Below, in pieces: positions 51,974 through 61,192 of a DNA stretch of 61,192 nucleotides. Within the stretch, counting starts at the first letter, position 1. Each line of letters opens with the position of its first letter. The DNA comes from an uncultured Lachnospiraceae bacterium. Lineage in GTDB: Bacteria; Bacillota; Clostridia; Lachnospirales; Lachnospiraceae. The DNA is taken from positions 1 to 61,192 of the forward strand of contig CAMWPB010000022.1 of NCBI GenBank assembly GCA_947176065.1, given 5' to 3'. The notes below the pieces were generated by a model. That model was given only the letters and a program-made list of their open reading frames with translations, did not search any database and was not told where the DNA came from. A program made the translations under genes and the position numbers.

Positions 51974-54900
51974 ATGTCAGATATGAAACAGGAAGCGTAT
52001 CAACCCATGACATTTGACGCGATCAAGATCGGACTGGCGTCACCTGAAAAGATCAGAGAATGGTCAAGGGGCGAGGTCACAAAGCCTGAGACAATCAACT
52101 ATAGAACCTTAAAGCCCGAGAAGGAAGGTCTGTTCTGTGAGAGAATCTTCGGGCCGAGCAAGGACTGGGAATGCCATTGCGGTAAGTATAAGAAGATCAG
52201 ATATAAGGGTGTTGTCTGTGACCGCTGCGGCGTTGAGGTGACCAAGTCCAGCGTCCGCAGAGAGCGTATGGGCCGCATAGAACTGGCAGCCCCGGTATCC
52301 CATATCTGGTATTTTAAGGGGATTCCGAGCCGCATGGGACTGATTCTGGATCTCTCCCCCAGAGTACTTGAGAAGGTACTCTATTTCGCGTCCTATATCG
52401 TGCTGGACGGCGGCGAGACGGATCTGGATTACAAACAGGTGCTCTCTGAGAAGGAGTATCAGGATGCCAGAGAAACCTGGGGAAATAAATTCCGGGTAGG
52501 CATGGGCGCGGAGGCCATCAAAGAGCTTCTGCAGGCCATTGATCTGGAAGAAGAGGCGGCGGAGCTGAAGGAGGGCTTAAAGGAGTCCACCGGACAGAAG
52601 CGCGCCCGTATTATTAAGAGACTGGAGGTCGTGGAGGCTTTCCGGGAGTCGGGGAACCAGCCGGAGTGGATGATTATGGATGTGATCCCGGTGATTCCGC
52701 CGGATCTGCGCCCTATGGTGCAGCTTGACGGCGGCCGTTTTGCCACCTCCGACCTGAATGATTTATACAGAAGAATTATCAACAGAAACAACCGTCTGAA
52801 AAGACTTCTGGAGCTGGGTGCGCCCGATATCATCGTCCGCAATGAGAAACGTATGCTGCAGGAGGCGGTTGACGCGCTGATCGATAACGGCAGAAGAGGC
52901 AGACCGGTGACAGGCCCCGGCAACCGGGCGCTGAAATCCCTTTCCGATATGCTTAAGGGTAAGTCCGGCCGTTTCCGTCAGAATCTGCTCGGTAAGCGTG
53001 TGGACTATTCCGGCCGTTCCGTTATTGTGGTCGGTCCCGAGTTAAAAATTTTTCAGTGCGGTCTGCCAAAGGAGATGGCGATCGAGCTGTTTAAGCCTTT
53101 TGTTATGAAAGAGCTGGTGTTCCGCGGCATTTCACAGAACATCAAGGCTGCGAAAAAGCTGGTGGAGAGACTGGACACCCAGGTATGGGATGTGCTGGAG
53201 GAGGTTATCAAGGAGCATCCGGTGATGCTAAACCGTGCGCCTACCCTGCACAGACTGGGAATTCAGGCGTTTGAGCCGATTCTGGTGGAAGGTAAGGCGA
53301 TTAAGCTTCACCCCCTCGTATGTACCGCGTTTAACGCTGACTTCGACGGCGACCAGATGGCGGTTCATCTTCCTTTGTCCGTGGAGGCGCAGGCAGAGTG
53401 CAGATTCCTTCTGCTCTCTCCGAACAACCTGCTTAAGCCTTCCGACGGCGGCCCGGTGGCGGTGCCTTCTCAGGATATGGTGCTCGGCATCTATTATCTG
53501 ACGCAGGAGAGACCCGGCGCGCTGGGAGAGGGTAAGTTCTTTAAAAATGTGAACGAGGCGATTCTTGCTTACGAAAATAAGGCATGCACCCTCCATTCAA
53601 GGATTAACGTCAGGGTGACAAAGACCAATGCTGACGGGCAGGAGGTGTCCGGCAATGTGGAGTCCACACTGGGAAGATTCCTCTTCAACGAGATTCTGCC
53701 GCAGGATCTGGGCTATGTGGACAGAACAGACCCGGAGAATCTGCTGAAGCCGGAAGTGGATTTCCATGTAGGCAAAAAGCAGCTAAAACAGATACTGGAG
53801 AAGGTCATCAATATCCATGGCGCAGTACGCACGGCTGAGGTGCTTGACCTGATCAAAGCGACCGGCTATAAGTATTCCACACAGGCGGCTATGACCGTTT
53901 CGATTTCCGATATGACGGTGCCCGCTAAGAAGGAGGAAATGCTTGAGGCGGCGCAGGCTACCGTTGATAAGATTTCCGTAAACTTCCGCAGAGGACTGAT
54001 TACGGAGGAGGAGAGATACCGCGCTGTCGTGGAGACCTGGAACGACACCGATAAGGAGCTTACGGAAGTGCTGCTCTCCGGTCTGGATAAATACAATAAC
54101 ATTTATATGATGGCGGATTCCGGCGCCCGTGGTTCCAACCAGCAGATCAAGCAGCTTGCAGGTATGCGCGGACTGATGGCGGATACCACAGGACGGACCA
54201 TTGAGCTGCCGATCAAGTCCAATTTCCGTGAAGGTCTGGATGTACTGGAGTATTTCATGTCGGCGCACGGCGCCCGCAAGGGTCTGTCCGATACCGCGCT
54301 TCGTACCGCTGACTCCGGTTATCTGACCAGACGTATGGTTGACGTTTCGCAGGAACTGATTATTCGCGAGACAGACTGCTGTGAGGGCAGGGATGAACTT
54401 CCCGGCATTGTGGTCAAGGCGTTCATGGACGGCAAGGAGACCATCGAGGGATTGAAGGACAGAATCACAGGACGTTTCTCCTGTGAGGATATCAAGGATA
54501 AAGACGGCAAGATGATCGTGAAGAGAAACCACATGATCACCCCTGCCCGCGCGGAGAAAATTTTAAGTGTGGGTGTGAATGATAAGGGAGAACCTGTGGA
54601 GGAGGTCAGAATCCGTACGATCTTAACATGCCGCTCTCATGTGGGTATCTGTGCAAAGTGCTACGGCGCCAACATGGCGACCGGCGAGGCGGTTCAGGTC
54701 GGTGAGGCTGTCGGCATCATCGCTGCGCAGTCTATCGGTGAGCCCGGTACACAGCTTACCATGCGTACCTTCCATACCGGCGGTGTGGCAGGTGACGATA
54801 TCACCCAGGGTCTTCCCCGTGTAGAGGAGCTTTTTGAGGCGCGTAAGCCGAAGGGTCTGGCGATTATCGCAGAGTTTGGCGGCGTAGCTACCATTAAAGA

Positions 54901-55705
54901 TACAAAGAAGAAGAGAGAAGTTATTATCACCAACGATGAGACAGGCGAGTCCAAGACGTATCTGATCCCTTACGGTTCCAGAATCAAGGTGCTGGACGGT
55001 GCGACGCTGGAGGCCGGCGACGAGCTGACCGAGGGCAGCGTGAATCCTCACGATCTGTTAAAGATCAAGGGTATCCGTGCCGTACAGGATTACATGCTCC
55101 GCGAGGTACAGAGAGTGTACCGCCTGCAGGGTGTGGATATCTCCGATAAGCATATCGAGGTAATCGTGCGGCAGATGCTGAAGAAAGTGCGTATTGAGAA
55201 CAGCGGCGATACCGACTTCCTGCCGGGCACGCTTGTGGATGTTCTGGATTACGAGGACATGAACGAGGAGCTGTTCAAGAATGGCAAGGAGCCTGCGGAG
55301 GGCAAGCAGATTCTGCTTGGTATCACCAAAGCGGCGTTAGCGACCGATTCCTTCCTGTCGGCGGCATCCTTCCAGGAGACCACCAAGGTTCTGACAGAAG
55401 CGGCTATCAAGGGTAAGGTAGATTCCCTGATCGGTCTGAAGGAGAACGTGATTATCGGTAAGCTGATTCCTGCCGGTACAGGTATGAAACGTTACCGCGA
55501 CACAAGACTCAGCACGGACGAGAATCTGCTCAGCCGTCTGCGTATGGATGACGAACTGGATTTTGAGGACGGCGCCTACGAGGACGAAGAGTTTGAGAAC
55601 GCCGATGATATGGAAGAGATCGAGGAAATCGAAGAGCTGGACGACAGCGTTGACGAGGCGGAGGATTTCGCTGAGGCAGAGGAGGAGCTGGAGCCGGTAG
55701 AGTAG
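51974..55705 (+). CDS. rpoC: RNA polymerase subunit beta'
   Basis: The 1243-aa subunit has the N-terminal zinc ribbon ([20 protein letters not shown]), the catalytic Mg site [13 protein letters not shown] near residue 455, and [20 protein letters not shown] near 920. The final 50 residues are strongly acidic ([19 protein letters not shown]...), longer than typical. The ATG at 51974 is chosen; MKQEAYQ three codons later is the alternative. A GC-rich repeat-filled region follows, without the L7Ae-like gene often found here in Firmicutes. Confidence 0.97.
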   Translation: MSDMKQEAYQPMTFDAIKIGLASPEKIREWSRGEVTKPETINYRTLKPEKEGLFCERIFGPSKDWECHCGKYKKIRYKGVVCDRCGVEVTKSSVRRERMGRIELAAPVSHIWYFKGIPSRMGLILDLSPRVLEKVLYFASYIVLDGGETDLDYKQVLSEKEYQDARETWGNKFRVGMGAEAIKELLQAIDLEEEAAELKEGLKESTGQKRARIIKRLEVVEAFRESGNQPEWMIMDVIPVIPPDLRPMVQLDGGRFATSDLNDLYRRIINRNNRLKRLLELGAPDIIVRNEKRMLQEAVDALIDNGRRGRPVTGPGNRALKSLSDMLKGKSGRFRQNLLGKRVDYSGRSVIVVGPELKIFQCGLPKEMAIELFKPFVMKELVFRGISQNIKAAKKLVERLDTQVWDVLEEVIKEHPVMLNRAPTLHRLGIQAFEPILVEGKAIKLHPLVCTAFNADFDGDQMAVHLPLSVEAQAECRFLLLSPNNLLKPSDGGPVAVPSQDMVLGIYYLTQERPGALGEGKFFKNVNEAILAYENKACTLHSRINVRVTKTNADGQEVSGNVESTLGRFLFNEILPQDLGYVDRTDPENLLKPEVDFHVGKKQLKQILEKVINIHGAVRTAEVLDLIKATGYKYSTQAAMTVSISDMTVPAKKEEMLEAAQATVDKISVNFRRGLITEEERYRAVVETWNDTDKELTEVLLSGLDKYNNIYMMADSGARGSNQQIKQLAGMRGLMADTTGRTIELPIKSNFREGLDVLEYFMSAHGARKGLSDTALRTADSGYLTRRMVDVSQELIIRETDCCEGRDELPGIVVKAFMDGKETIEGLKDRITGRFSCEDIKDKDGKMIVKRNHMITPARAEKILSVGVNDKGEPVEEVRIRTILTCRSHVGICAKCYGANMATGEAVQVGEAVGIIAAQSIGEPGTQLTMRTFHTGGVAGDDITQGLPRVEELFEARKPKGLAIIAEFGGVATIKDTKKKREVIITNDETGESKTYLIPYGSRIKVLDGATLEAGDELTEGSVNPHDLLKIKGIRAVQDYMLREVQRVYRLQGVDISDKHIEVIVRQMLKKVRIENSGDTDFLPGTLVDVLDYEDMNEELFKNGKEPAEGKQILLGITKAALATDSFLSAASFQETTKVLTEAAIKGKVDSLIGLKENVIIGKLIPAGTGMKRYRDTRLSTDENLLSRLRMDDELDFEDGAYEDEEFENADDMEEIEEIEELDDSVDEAEDFAEAEEELEPVE

Positions 55706-55716
55706 GGGGATGGCCC

Positions 55717-55788
55717 GCGCTGAATGATTGGGGCTGAGGCAGTTCAGCTCGCGCTAAATGATCGAGGCTGAGGCAGTTCAGCACGCGC
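55717..55788 (+). repeat. 34-bp tandem repeat (two copies plus start of a third)
   Basis: Units at 55717-55750 and 55751-55784 differ at a few positions; each starts GCGCT(G/A)AATGAT and contains the hairpin GGCTGA-GGCAGT-TCAGC. GCGC at 55785 begins a third. Part of the unit is also seen beside glf (20885-20911) and, inverted, near 55914. Confidence 0.75.
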
Positions 55789-55789
55789 C

Positions 55790-55844
55790 ACTCGCAAAAT
55801 CGCGCTTGCAGCGCTTTCCGCTGCTTCGCAGCTATTTTTGCTCG
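55790..55844 (-). repeat. Structured intergenic repeat, copy H
   Basis: On the minus strand it reads CGA, GCAAAAAT, hairpin GCTGC-GAA-GCAGC, hairpin GCGC-TGCAA-GCGC, ATTTTGC, GAGT. It matches copies A and B in architecture and in the border motifs CGAGCAA and TTGCGAGT, with different inner hairpin bases. It lies between rpoC and rpsL in the opposite direction to transcription. Confidence 0.75.
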
Positions 55845-55939
55845 CATACGGGCGCTCCCTCAGAGCGGCATCCATCTGCCAAATTCATGCGAGCATGATT
55901 TGTCAGCCGGATTTGCTCTGGCTGAACTGAAAAAATGTA

Positions 55940-55998
55940 TTGACAACGCATTCATGGGCAAGTATACTAGGGTAGTGTGCACATGAATGCGTTTTTTT
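55940..55998 (+). promoter_or_regulatory. rpsL promoter nested in the rpoC terminator
   Basis: TTGACA (55940-55945), 17 bp, TATACT (55963-55968) reads toward rpsL. A perfect 12-bp inverted repeat, AACGCATTCATG (55945-55956) and CATGAATGCGTT (55982-55993), followed by a T run, encloses the -10 and start site. Read-through RNA from rpoC would form a terminator, while RNA started here has only the right arm. Confidence 0.8.
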
Positions 55999-56055
55999 TG
56001 TGTGCTTTTGTGTGCCAAAATAACATTACTTTTATTCTTACAGGAGGTGAAAAGA

Positions 56056-56475
56056 ATGCCAACATTTAACCAGTTAGTCAGAAAGGGACGTCAGACATCC
56101 GTGAAGAAGTCTACGGCGCCTGCTTTGTTAAAGGGTTACAACTCCCTTCACAAGGCTGCCACCAATACTGCTTCTCCCCAGAAGAGAGGTGTCTGCACCG
56201 CTGTTAAGACAGCAACCCCTAAGAAGCCTAACTCAGCGCTCAGAAAGATTGCCAGAGTACGTCTTTCTAACGGAATCGAGGTGACAAGCTATATCCCCGG
56301 CGAGGGTCATAACCTGCAGGAGCACAGCGTTGTCCTGATCCGCGGCGGAAGAGTCAAGGACTTGCCCGGTACGAGATACCACATTATCAGAGGTACGCTG
56401 GATACCGCGGGAGTCGCTAACAGAAGACAGGCTCGTTCCAAGTACGGCGCTAAGAGACCTAAAGCTTCCAAATAG
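56056..56475 (+). CDS. rpsL: 30S ribosomal protein S12
   Basis: The 139-aa protein starts [20 protein letters not shown]. It carries the streptomycin-site motif [20 protein letters not shown] near residue 56 and [20 protein letters not shown] near 100. The ATG at 56056 follows AGGAGGTG; upstream in-frame codons are not used. S12 sits in the decoding centre. A 248-bp spacer with a structured repeat separates it from rpsG. Confidence 0.97.
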   Translation: MPTFNQLVRKGRQTSVKKSTAPALLKGYNSLHKAATNTASPQKRGVCTAVKTATPKKPNSALRKIARVRLSNGIEVTSYIPGEGHNLQEHSVVLIRGGRVKDLPGTRYHIIRGTLDTAGVANRRQARSKYGAKRPKASK

Positions 56476-56594
56476 TTTTAGGGTGAGAGGTGTATCAGTA
56501 CCACAAACAGAACTAATTTAGTGTTGGGATTCTTATCGATAGAAAGAAATACCGCACGGACACATTGAATTAGAGGACACATGTGAGTACCTGA

Positions 56595-57194
<600 letters not shown>

Positions 57195-57209
57195 AAGGAG
57201 GAAAAAACC

Positions 57210-59327
57210 TTGGCTGGAAGAGAATATCCACTAGAGAGAACCAGAAATATTGGTATTATGGCTCATATCGATGCGGGTAAAACCACATTGACGGAGCGTA
57301 TCCTTTATTATACTGGCGTAAACTATAAGATCGGTGATACTCACGAAGGTACAGCTACCATGGACTGGATGGAGCAGGAGCAGGAGAGAGGTATCACGAT
57401 CACATCAGCCGCTACCACATGCCATTGGACTTTGGAAGAGAACTGCAAGCCCAAGGACGGGGCGCTGGAGCATCGTATCAATATCATTGATACTCCCGGT
57501 CACGTAGACTTCACGGTAGAAGTTGAGCGTTCACTCCGCGTACTTGATGGTGCCGTAGGCGTATTTTGTGCAAAGGGCGGTGTGGAGCCGCAGTCAGAGA
57601 ACGTGTGGAGACAGGCTGATACCTACAACGTACCGAGAATGGCGTTCATCAATAAGATGGATATCCTGGGCGCCAATTTCTACGGGGCTGTAGATCAGAT
57701 CAGAAACAGATTAGGTAAAAACGCGATCATTCTCCAGTTACCGATCGGTAAGGAGGATGATTTCAAGGGAATCATCGATCTGTTTGAGATGAAAGCCTAC
57801 ATCTATAATGATGATAAGGGCGAAGATATCACCATTACAGAGATCCCGGCCGATATGGCGGACGATGCCGCTCTCTATCACGACGAGCTGGTGGAAAAGG
57901 TCTGCGAGCTGGATGATGAGCTGACGATGATGTACCTGGAGGGCGAGGAGCCTTCCGTAGAAGATATGAAGAAAGCGCTGCGTAAGGGTACCTGTGAATG
58001 TACGGCGGTTCCCGTATGCTGCGGTTCCGCTTACAGAAACAAGGGCGTGCAGAAGCTTTTGGACGCAGTTCTTGAGTATATGCCTGCGCCTACCGATATC
58101 GAGGCAATTAAAGGCACCGATATGGAAGGCAATGAGATTGTGAGACACTCTTCTGATGATGAGCCTTTCGCAGCTCTGGCATTTAAGATTATGGCTGATC
58201 CTTTCGTAGGTAAGCTGGCGTTCTTCCGTGTGTACTCCGGAACCTGTAATTCCGGTTCTTATGTGTACAATGCGACGAAGGATAAGAAGGAGCGTATCGG
58301 ACGTATCCTGCAGATGCACGCAAACAAGAGAGCAGAGCTTGACAAAGTGTATTCCGGTGATATCGCGGCAGCCGTAGGGTTTAAGTTTACCGCAACCGGC
58401 GATACTATTTGTGACGAGCAGCACCCCGTTATTCTGGAGTCCATGGAATTCCCGGAGCCGGTTATCGAGCTGGCAATAGAGCCTAAGACCAAAGCCGGTC
58501 AGGGCAAGATGGGTGAAGCGCTTGCGAAACTTGCAGAGGAAGATCCCACATTCAAGGCACACACGGATCAGGAAACGGGACAGACGATCATTGCCGGTAT
58601 GGGTGAGCTCCATCTGGAGATTATCGTAGACAGATTGCTGCGTGAGTTCAAGGTGGAGGCAAACGTGGGCGCACCTCAGGTTGCGTACAAGGAGACCTTT
58701 ACCAAGCCTGTGGATCAGGATTACAAGTACGCGAAGCAGTCCGGTGGTCGTGGTCAGTATGGCCATTGTAAAGTTAAATTCGAGCCTATGGATCCGAACG
58801 GAGAGGAGACATTCAAGTTCGAGACTTCCGTTGTCGGCGGTGCAATCCCGAAGGAATACATTCCGGCGGTCGGCGAAGGTATCGAAGAGGCTTCCAGAGC
58901 AGGTATCCTCGGCGGGTTCCCCGTACTCGGCGTTCATGCCAATGTGTATGACGGTTCCTACCACGAGGTTGACTCTTCCGAGATGGCTTTCCACATTGCA
59001 GGTTCCATGTGTTTCAAGGAAGCTATGAAGAAGGCGAATCCCGTACTGCTTGAGCCCATCATGAAGGTAGAAGTTACGATGCCTGAGGAGTATATGGGTG
59101 ATGTAATCGGCGATATCAACTCCCGCCGCGGACGGATCGAAGGCATGGAGGATATCGGCGGAGGCAAGATGGTGAAGGGTTATGTGCCGCTTGCCGAGAT
59201 GTTCGGTTACTCCACCGATTTACGTTCCAAGACACAGGGTCGCGGAAACTATTCCATGTTCTTTGAGAAGTACGAACAGGTGCCTAAGAGTGTACAGGAA
59301 AAAGTATTGGCCGCAAAGAGTAAGTAA
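57210..59327 (+). CDS. fusA: Elongation factor G
   Basis: The 705-aa GTPase begins [20 protein letters not shown] with a TTG start at 57210, 9 bp after AAAGGAGG. G motifs are [18 protein letters not shown] and NKMD; domains III-V follow. It drives ribosomal translocation. The rpsL-rpsG-fusA-tuf order is the usual str operon, with an extra promoter before tuf. Confidence 0.97.
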   Translation: MAGREYPLERTRNIGIMAHIDAGKTTLTERILYYTGVNYKIGDTHEGTATMDWMEQEQERGITITSAATTCHWTLEENCKPKDGALEHRINIIDTPGHVDFTVEVERSLRVLDGAVGVFCAKGGVEPQSENVWRQADTYNVPRMAFINKMDILGANFYGAVDQIRNRLGKNAIILQLPIGKEDDFKGIIDLFEMKAYIYNDDKGEDITITEIPADMADDAALYHDELVEKVCELDDELTMMYLEGEEPSVEDMKKALRKGTCECTAVPVCCGSAYRNKGVQKLLDAVLEYMPAPTDIEAIKGTDMEGNEIVRHSSDDEPFAALAFKIMADPFVGKLAFFRVYSGTCNSGSYVYNATKDKKERIGRILQMHANKRAELDKVYSGDIAAAVGFKFTATGDTICDEQHPVILESMEFPEPVIELAIEPKTKAGQGKMGEALAKLAEEDPTFKAHTDQETGQTIIAGMGELHLEIIVDRLLREFKVEANVGAPQVAYKETFTKPVDQDYKYAKQSGGRGQYGHCKVKFEPMDPNGEETFKFETSVVGGAIPKEYIPAVGEGIEEASRAGILGGFPVLGVHANVYDGSYHEVDSSEMAFHIAGSMCFKEAMKKANPVLLEPIMKVEVTMPEEYMGDVIGDINSRRGRIEGMEDIGGGKMVKGYVPLAEMFGYSTDLRSKTQGRGNYSMFFEKYEQVPKSVQEKVLAAKSK

Positions 59328-59341
59328 TGCAAATAAAATGC

Positions 59342-59370
59342 TTGAAAATCTTGGTAATCTTTAATATAAT
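59342..59370 (+). promoter_or_regulatory. Promoter of tuf
   Basis: TTGAAA, 17 bp, TATAAT, between fusA and tuf, about 75 bp before the tuf ATG. It gives tuf its own high expression. Confidence 0.75.
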
Positions 59371-59445
59371 CAATGGTAGCGGATTCAAGTTACCGGATGG
59401 TTATGAAAACAAGGACAGTAAATTAATTTAAGGAGGACTTTAGAA

Positions 59446-60633
59446 ATGGCTAAAGCTAAATTTGAGAGAAACAAACCCCATTGTAATATTGGTACCATCG
59501 GTCACGTTGACCATGGTAAAACAACTCTGACGGCGGCTATCACCAAGGTGCTTTCTGAGAGAGTTGCTGGTAACACGGCTACAGATTTCGAGAACATTGA
59601 TAAGGCGCCCGAAGAGAGAGAGAGAGGTATCACCATCTCTACCGCTCACGTTGAGTATGAGACAGACAAGAGACATTATGCGCACGTTGACTGCCCCGGC
59701 CATGCTGACTACGTTAAGAACATGATCACCGGTGCTGCTCAGATGGACGGCGCTATCCTCGTTGTAGCTGCTACTGACGGCGTTATGGCTCAGACCAAGG
59801 AGCACATCCTTCTGTCCCGTCAGGTAGGCGTGCCTTATATCGTAGTGTTCATGAATAAGTGCGATATGGTTGACGATCCCGAGCTGCTTGAGCTGGTTGA
59901 GATGGAGATCACCGAGCAGTTAGAGGAGTACGAGTTCACAGACTGCCCGATCATTAAGGGTTCCGCTCTGAAGGCTCTGGAAGATCCCAACGGTGAGTGG
60001 GGCGACAAGATCATGGAGCTTATGAGCACGGTTGACGATTATATTCCGGATCCTGAGCGTGATACAGATAAGCCTTTCCTTATGCCTATCGAGGATGTAT
60101 TCTCCATCACTGGCCGTGGTACCGTTGCTACCGGTAGAGTAGAGCGTGGTACCCTGCATATGTCTGATGAAGTTGAGATCATCGGCGTTAAGGAAGAGAC
60201 CCAGAAGTCCGTTGTAACCGGTATCGAGATGTTCCGTAAGCTGCTTGACGAGGCACAGGCTGGTGATAACGTAGGTGTACTGCTTCGTGGTATCCAGAGA
60301 ACAGACATCGAGAGAGGACAGGTTCTTGCTAAACCCGGCACGGTTACCTGCCACAAGAAATTCACGGCTCAGGTATACGTTCTGACCAAGGACGAGGGTG
60401 GCCGTCATACACCTTTCTTCAACAACTATCGTCCTCAGTTCTATTTCAGAACAACGGATATCACAGGTGTATGTAACCTTCCTGAGGGCACAGAGATGTG
60501 CATGCCTGGTGATAACGTAGAGATGACGATCGAGCTGATCCATCCCATCGCTATGGAGCAGGGTTTGACGTTCGCTATTCGTGAGGGCGGACGTACAGTA
60601 GGTTCTGGACGTGTGGCTACTATCATTGAGTAA
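59446..60633 (+). CDS. tuf: Elongation factor Tu
   Basis: The 395-aa GTPase has GHVDHGKTT near residue 20, [12 protein letters not shown] near 80, MNKCD near 134 and the C-terminal [14 protein letters not shown]. It delivers aminoacyl-tRNA to the ribosome. RBS AAGGAGG is 8 bp before the ATG. Codon use looks strongly biased, as in highly expressed genes. Confidence 0.98.
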   Translation: MAKAKFERNKPHCNIGTIGHVDHGKTTLTAAITKVLSERVAGNTATDFENIDKAPEERERGITISTAHVEYETDKRHYAHVDCPGHADYVKNMITGAAQMDGAILVVAATDGVMAQTKEHILLSRQVGVPYIVVFMNKCDMVDDPELLELVEMEITEQLEEYEFTDCPIIKGSALKALEDPNGEWGDKIMELMSTVDDYIPDPERDTDKPFLMPIEDVFSITGRGTVATGRVERGTLHMSDEVEIIGVKEETQKSVVTGIEMFRKLLDEAQAGDNVGVLLRGIQRTDIERGQVLAKPGTVTCHKKFTAQVYVLTKDEGGRHTPFFNNYRPQFYFRTTDITGVCNLPEGTEMCMPGDNVEMTIELIHPIAMEQGLTFAIREGGRTVGSGRVATIIE

Positions 60634-60655
60634 TCAGTAAAAAGCTAGATTTTAT

Positions 60656-60688
60656 AGGGCTTTCCTAAGAATAGGGAAGCCCTTTTTG
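60656..60688 (+). terminator. Intrinsic terminator of tuf
   Basis: AGGGCTTTCC pairs with GGGAAGCCCT around a short loop and is followed by five T. Confidence 0.85.
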
Positions 60689-60737
60689 AAACTTTGCAAC
60701 AGTGAAAAAGTTGTAAGCGGTGCCAAAACGGTGCCAT

Positions 60738-60791
60738 AAAAAAGAACTCCGATGAAATTTGGCACCATTTTCATCGGAGTTTATCTTTTTA
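60738..60791. terminator. Bidirectional terminator for the minus-strand regulator gene
   Basis: AACTCCGATGAAA pairs perfectly with TTTCATCGGAGTT, with T-rich tracts on both strands. The loop contains TGGCACC, complementary to the two GGTGCCA copies at 60719-60737. Confidence 0.75.
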
Positions 60792-61192
60792 CCAACCTTT
60801 TATTTGCTTTACCTGTTCTGCCCGTTCTTTATCTTTGTGATACTGTAATTTGAATTGTATCGTTTCCACTACTTCCTTTCTTGCTTCATCGTCCAACTGA
60901 TAAAATGAAGTCAACAGGTTATCCACATCGGGCATACTGTTTTTCCCGAACAGGTACATAAGCGGATATAGTGAATTTTTCAGATATACCTTTACCCGGT
61001 TTCCGTCAAGAGCGCCATTCAGTCCATCGGGAAGCGTGGGATATATTTCTTCTTCAGTAATAGCGCCGGAGAACGGACTGGCGGTGCATATCTCATTCAC
61101 ATCAATTTCTAATTCGTTTGCCAGCCGCAAGGCAAAGTCAAATCGGATATTGGAATCCTTTTGTATAATAGAATATAGTGTTGTAGCACTAA
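60789..61192 (-). CDS. XRE/Cro-like regulator, 5' end outside the window
   Basis: The open frame runs off the right edge, so the N-terminus is missing. The visible part starts in an HTH (SATTLYSIIQKDSNIRFDFA, then LRLANELEIDVNEIC) and continues with about 100 residues lacking a recognised domain: PTLPDGLNGALDGNRVKVYL, then a tail FYQLDDEARKEVVETIQFKL. This resembles the single-HTH proteins common on Lachnospiraceae mobile elements, and the gene at 19368. It converges on tuf. Whether it belongs to an integrated element cannot be seen here. Confidence 0.75.
   Translation of the reverse strand, partial: SATTLYSIIQKDSNIRFDFALRLANELEIDVNEICTASPFSGAITEEEIYPTLPDGLNGALDGNRVKVYLKNSLYPLMYLFGKNSMPDVDNLLTSFYQLDDEARKEVVETIQFKLQYHKDKERAEQVKQIKGW

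Noticed and set aside
55706..56055. L7Ae-like ribosomal protein gene often found between rpoC and rpsL
   Set aside because: No open frame with that sequence exists here; the interval holds repeats, a terminator and a promoter.

Overview
The window looks like a chromosomal segment of a Firmicute of the class Clostridia, most likely family Lachnospiraceae. The evidence is a GC content judged by eye to be close to half, strong AGGAGG ribosome binding sites, the gene order rpmG-secE-nusG-rplK-rplA ... rplJ-rplL-rpoB-rpoC-rpsL-rpsG-fusA-tuf, a PPi-type phosphofructokinase, DegV, WYL-type and LacI/AraC regulators, and flagellar and chemotaxis genes. I cannot name the species from sequence alone.

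Layout. Bases 1-1890 hold three tRNAs (Gln partial, Lys, Leu) around a MATE efflux gene. Bases 2130-9730 hold a sugar-binding lipoprotein paired with a chemoreceptor, a lipase-like hydrolase, a second MATE pump, a CaCA cation exchanger behind what looks like a yybP-ykoY (Mn2+) riboswitch, and a DJ-1/PfpI protein. Bases 9790-27270 are mostly carbohydrate metabolism and its regulators: a WYL regulator, DegV, pfp, a LacI regulator, glgP, two paralogous TPR glycosyltransferases, UDP-galactopyranose mutase, a biotin-dependent carboxyltransferase, two GH13 glucosidases and an AraC regulator. A FliD-like gene follows at 27370-28710.

The conserved information-processing block starts at 28923 (rpmG promoter) but is split. 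After rplA and its terminator (31355), a 15-kb accessory island comes before the rplJ promoter, the L10 leader and rplJL-rpoBC-rpsL-rpsG-fusA-tuf. The island holds a two-component system, two very similar lipoproteins that join a propeller-like domain to an ABC solute-binding domain, two MalF/MalG-like permeases with no ATPase, a HlyD-like adaptor, a CapA-like protein, two unrecognised proteins and an MFS pump. The control region between the response regulator gene and the first lipoprotein gene has two outward-facing arrays of 11-bp-spaced boxes, each with its last box exactly 20 bp from a -10 element. This suggests that the regulator drives both itself and the lipoprotein/transporter genes. 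It is the best candidate here for an undescribed sensing or transport system.

A second unexpected layer is a family of structured intergenic repeats. At least six copies (16.8, 11.9, 21.0, 22.8, 55.8 and 56.6 kb) have the form CGA - stem - inner hairpins - stem' - GAGT (GAAT in one). Their stem sequences differ but stay paired, and most inner hairpins are capped by GNA triloops. Several other gene junctions combine a terminator of the upstream gene with the promoter of the downstream gene in the same inverted repeat. The window ends in a truncated minus-strand HTH regulator gene after tuf.
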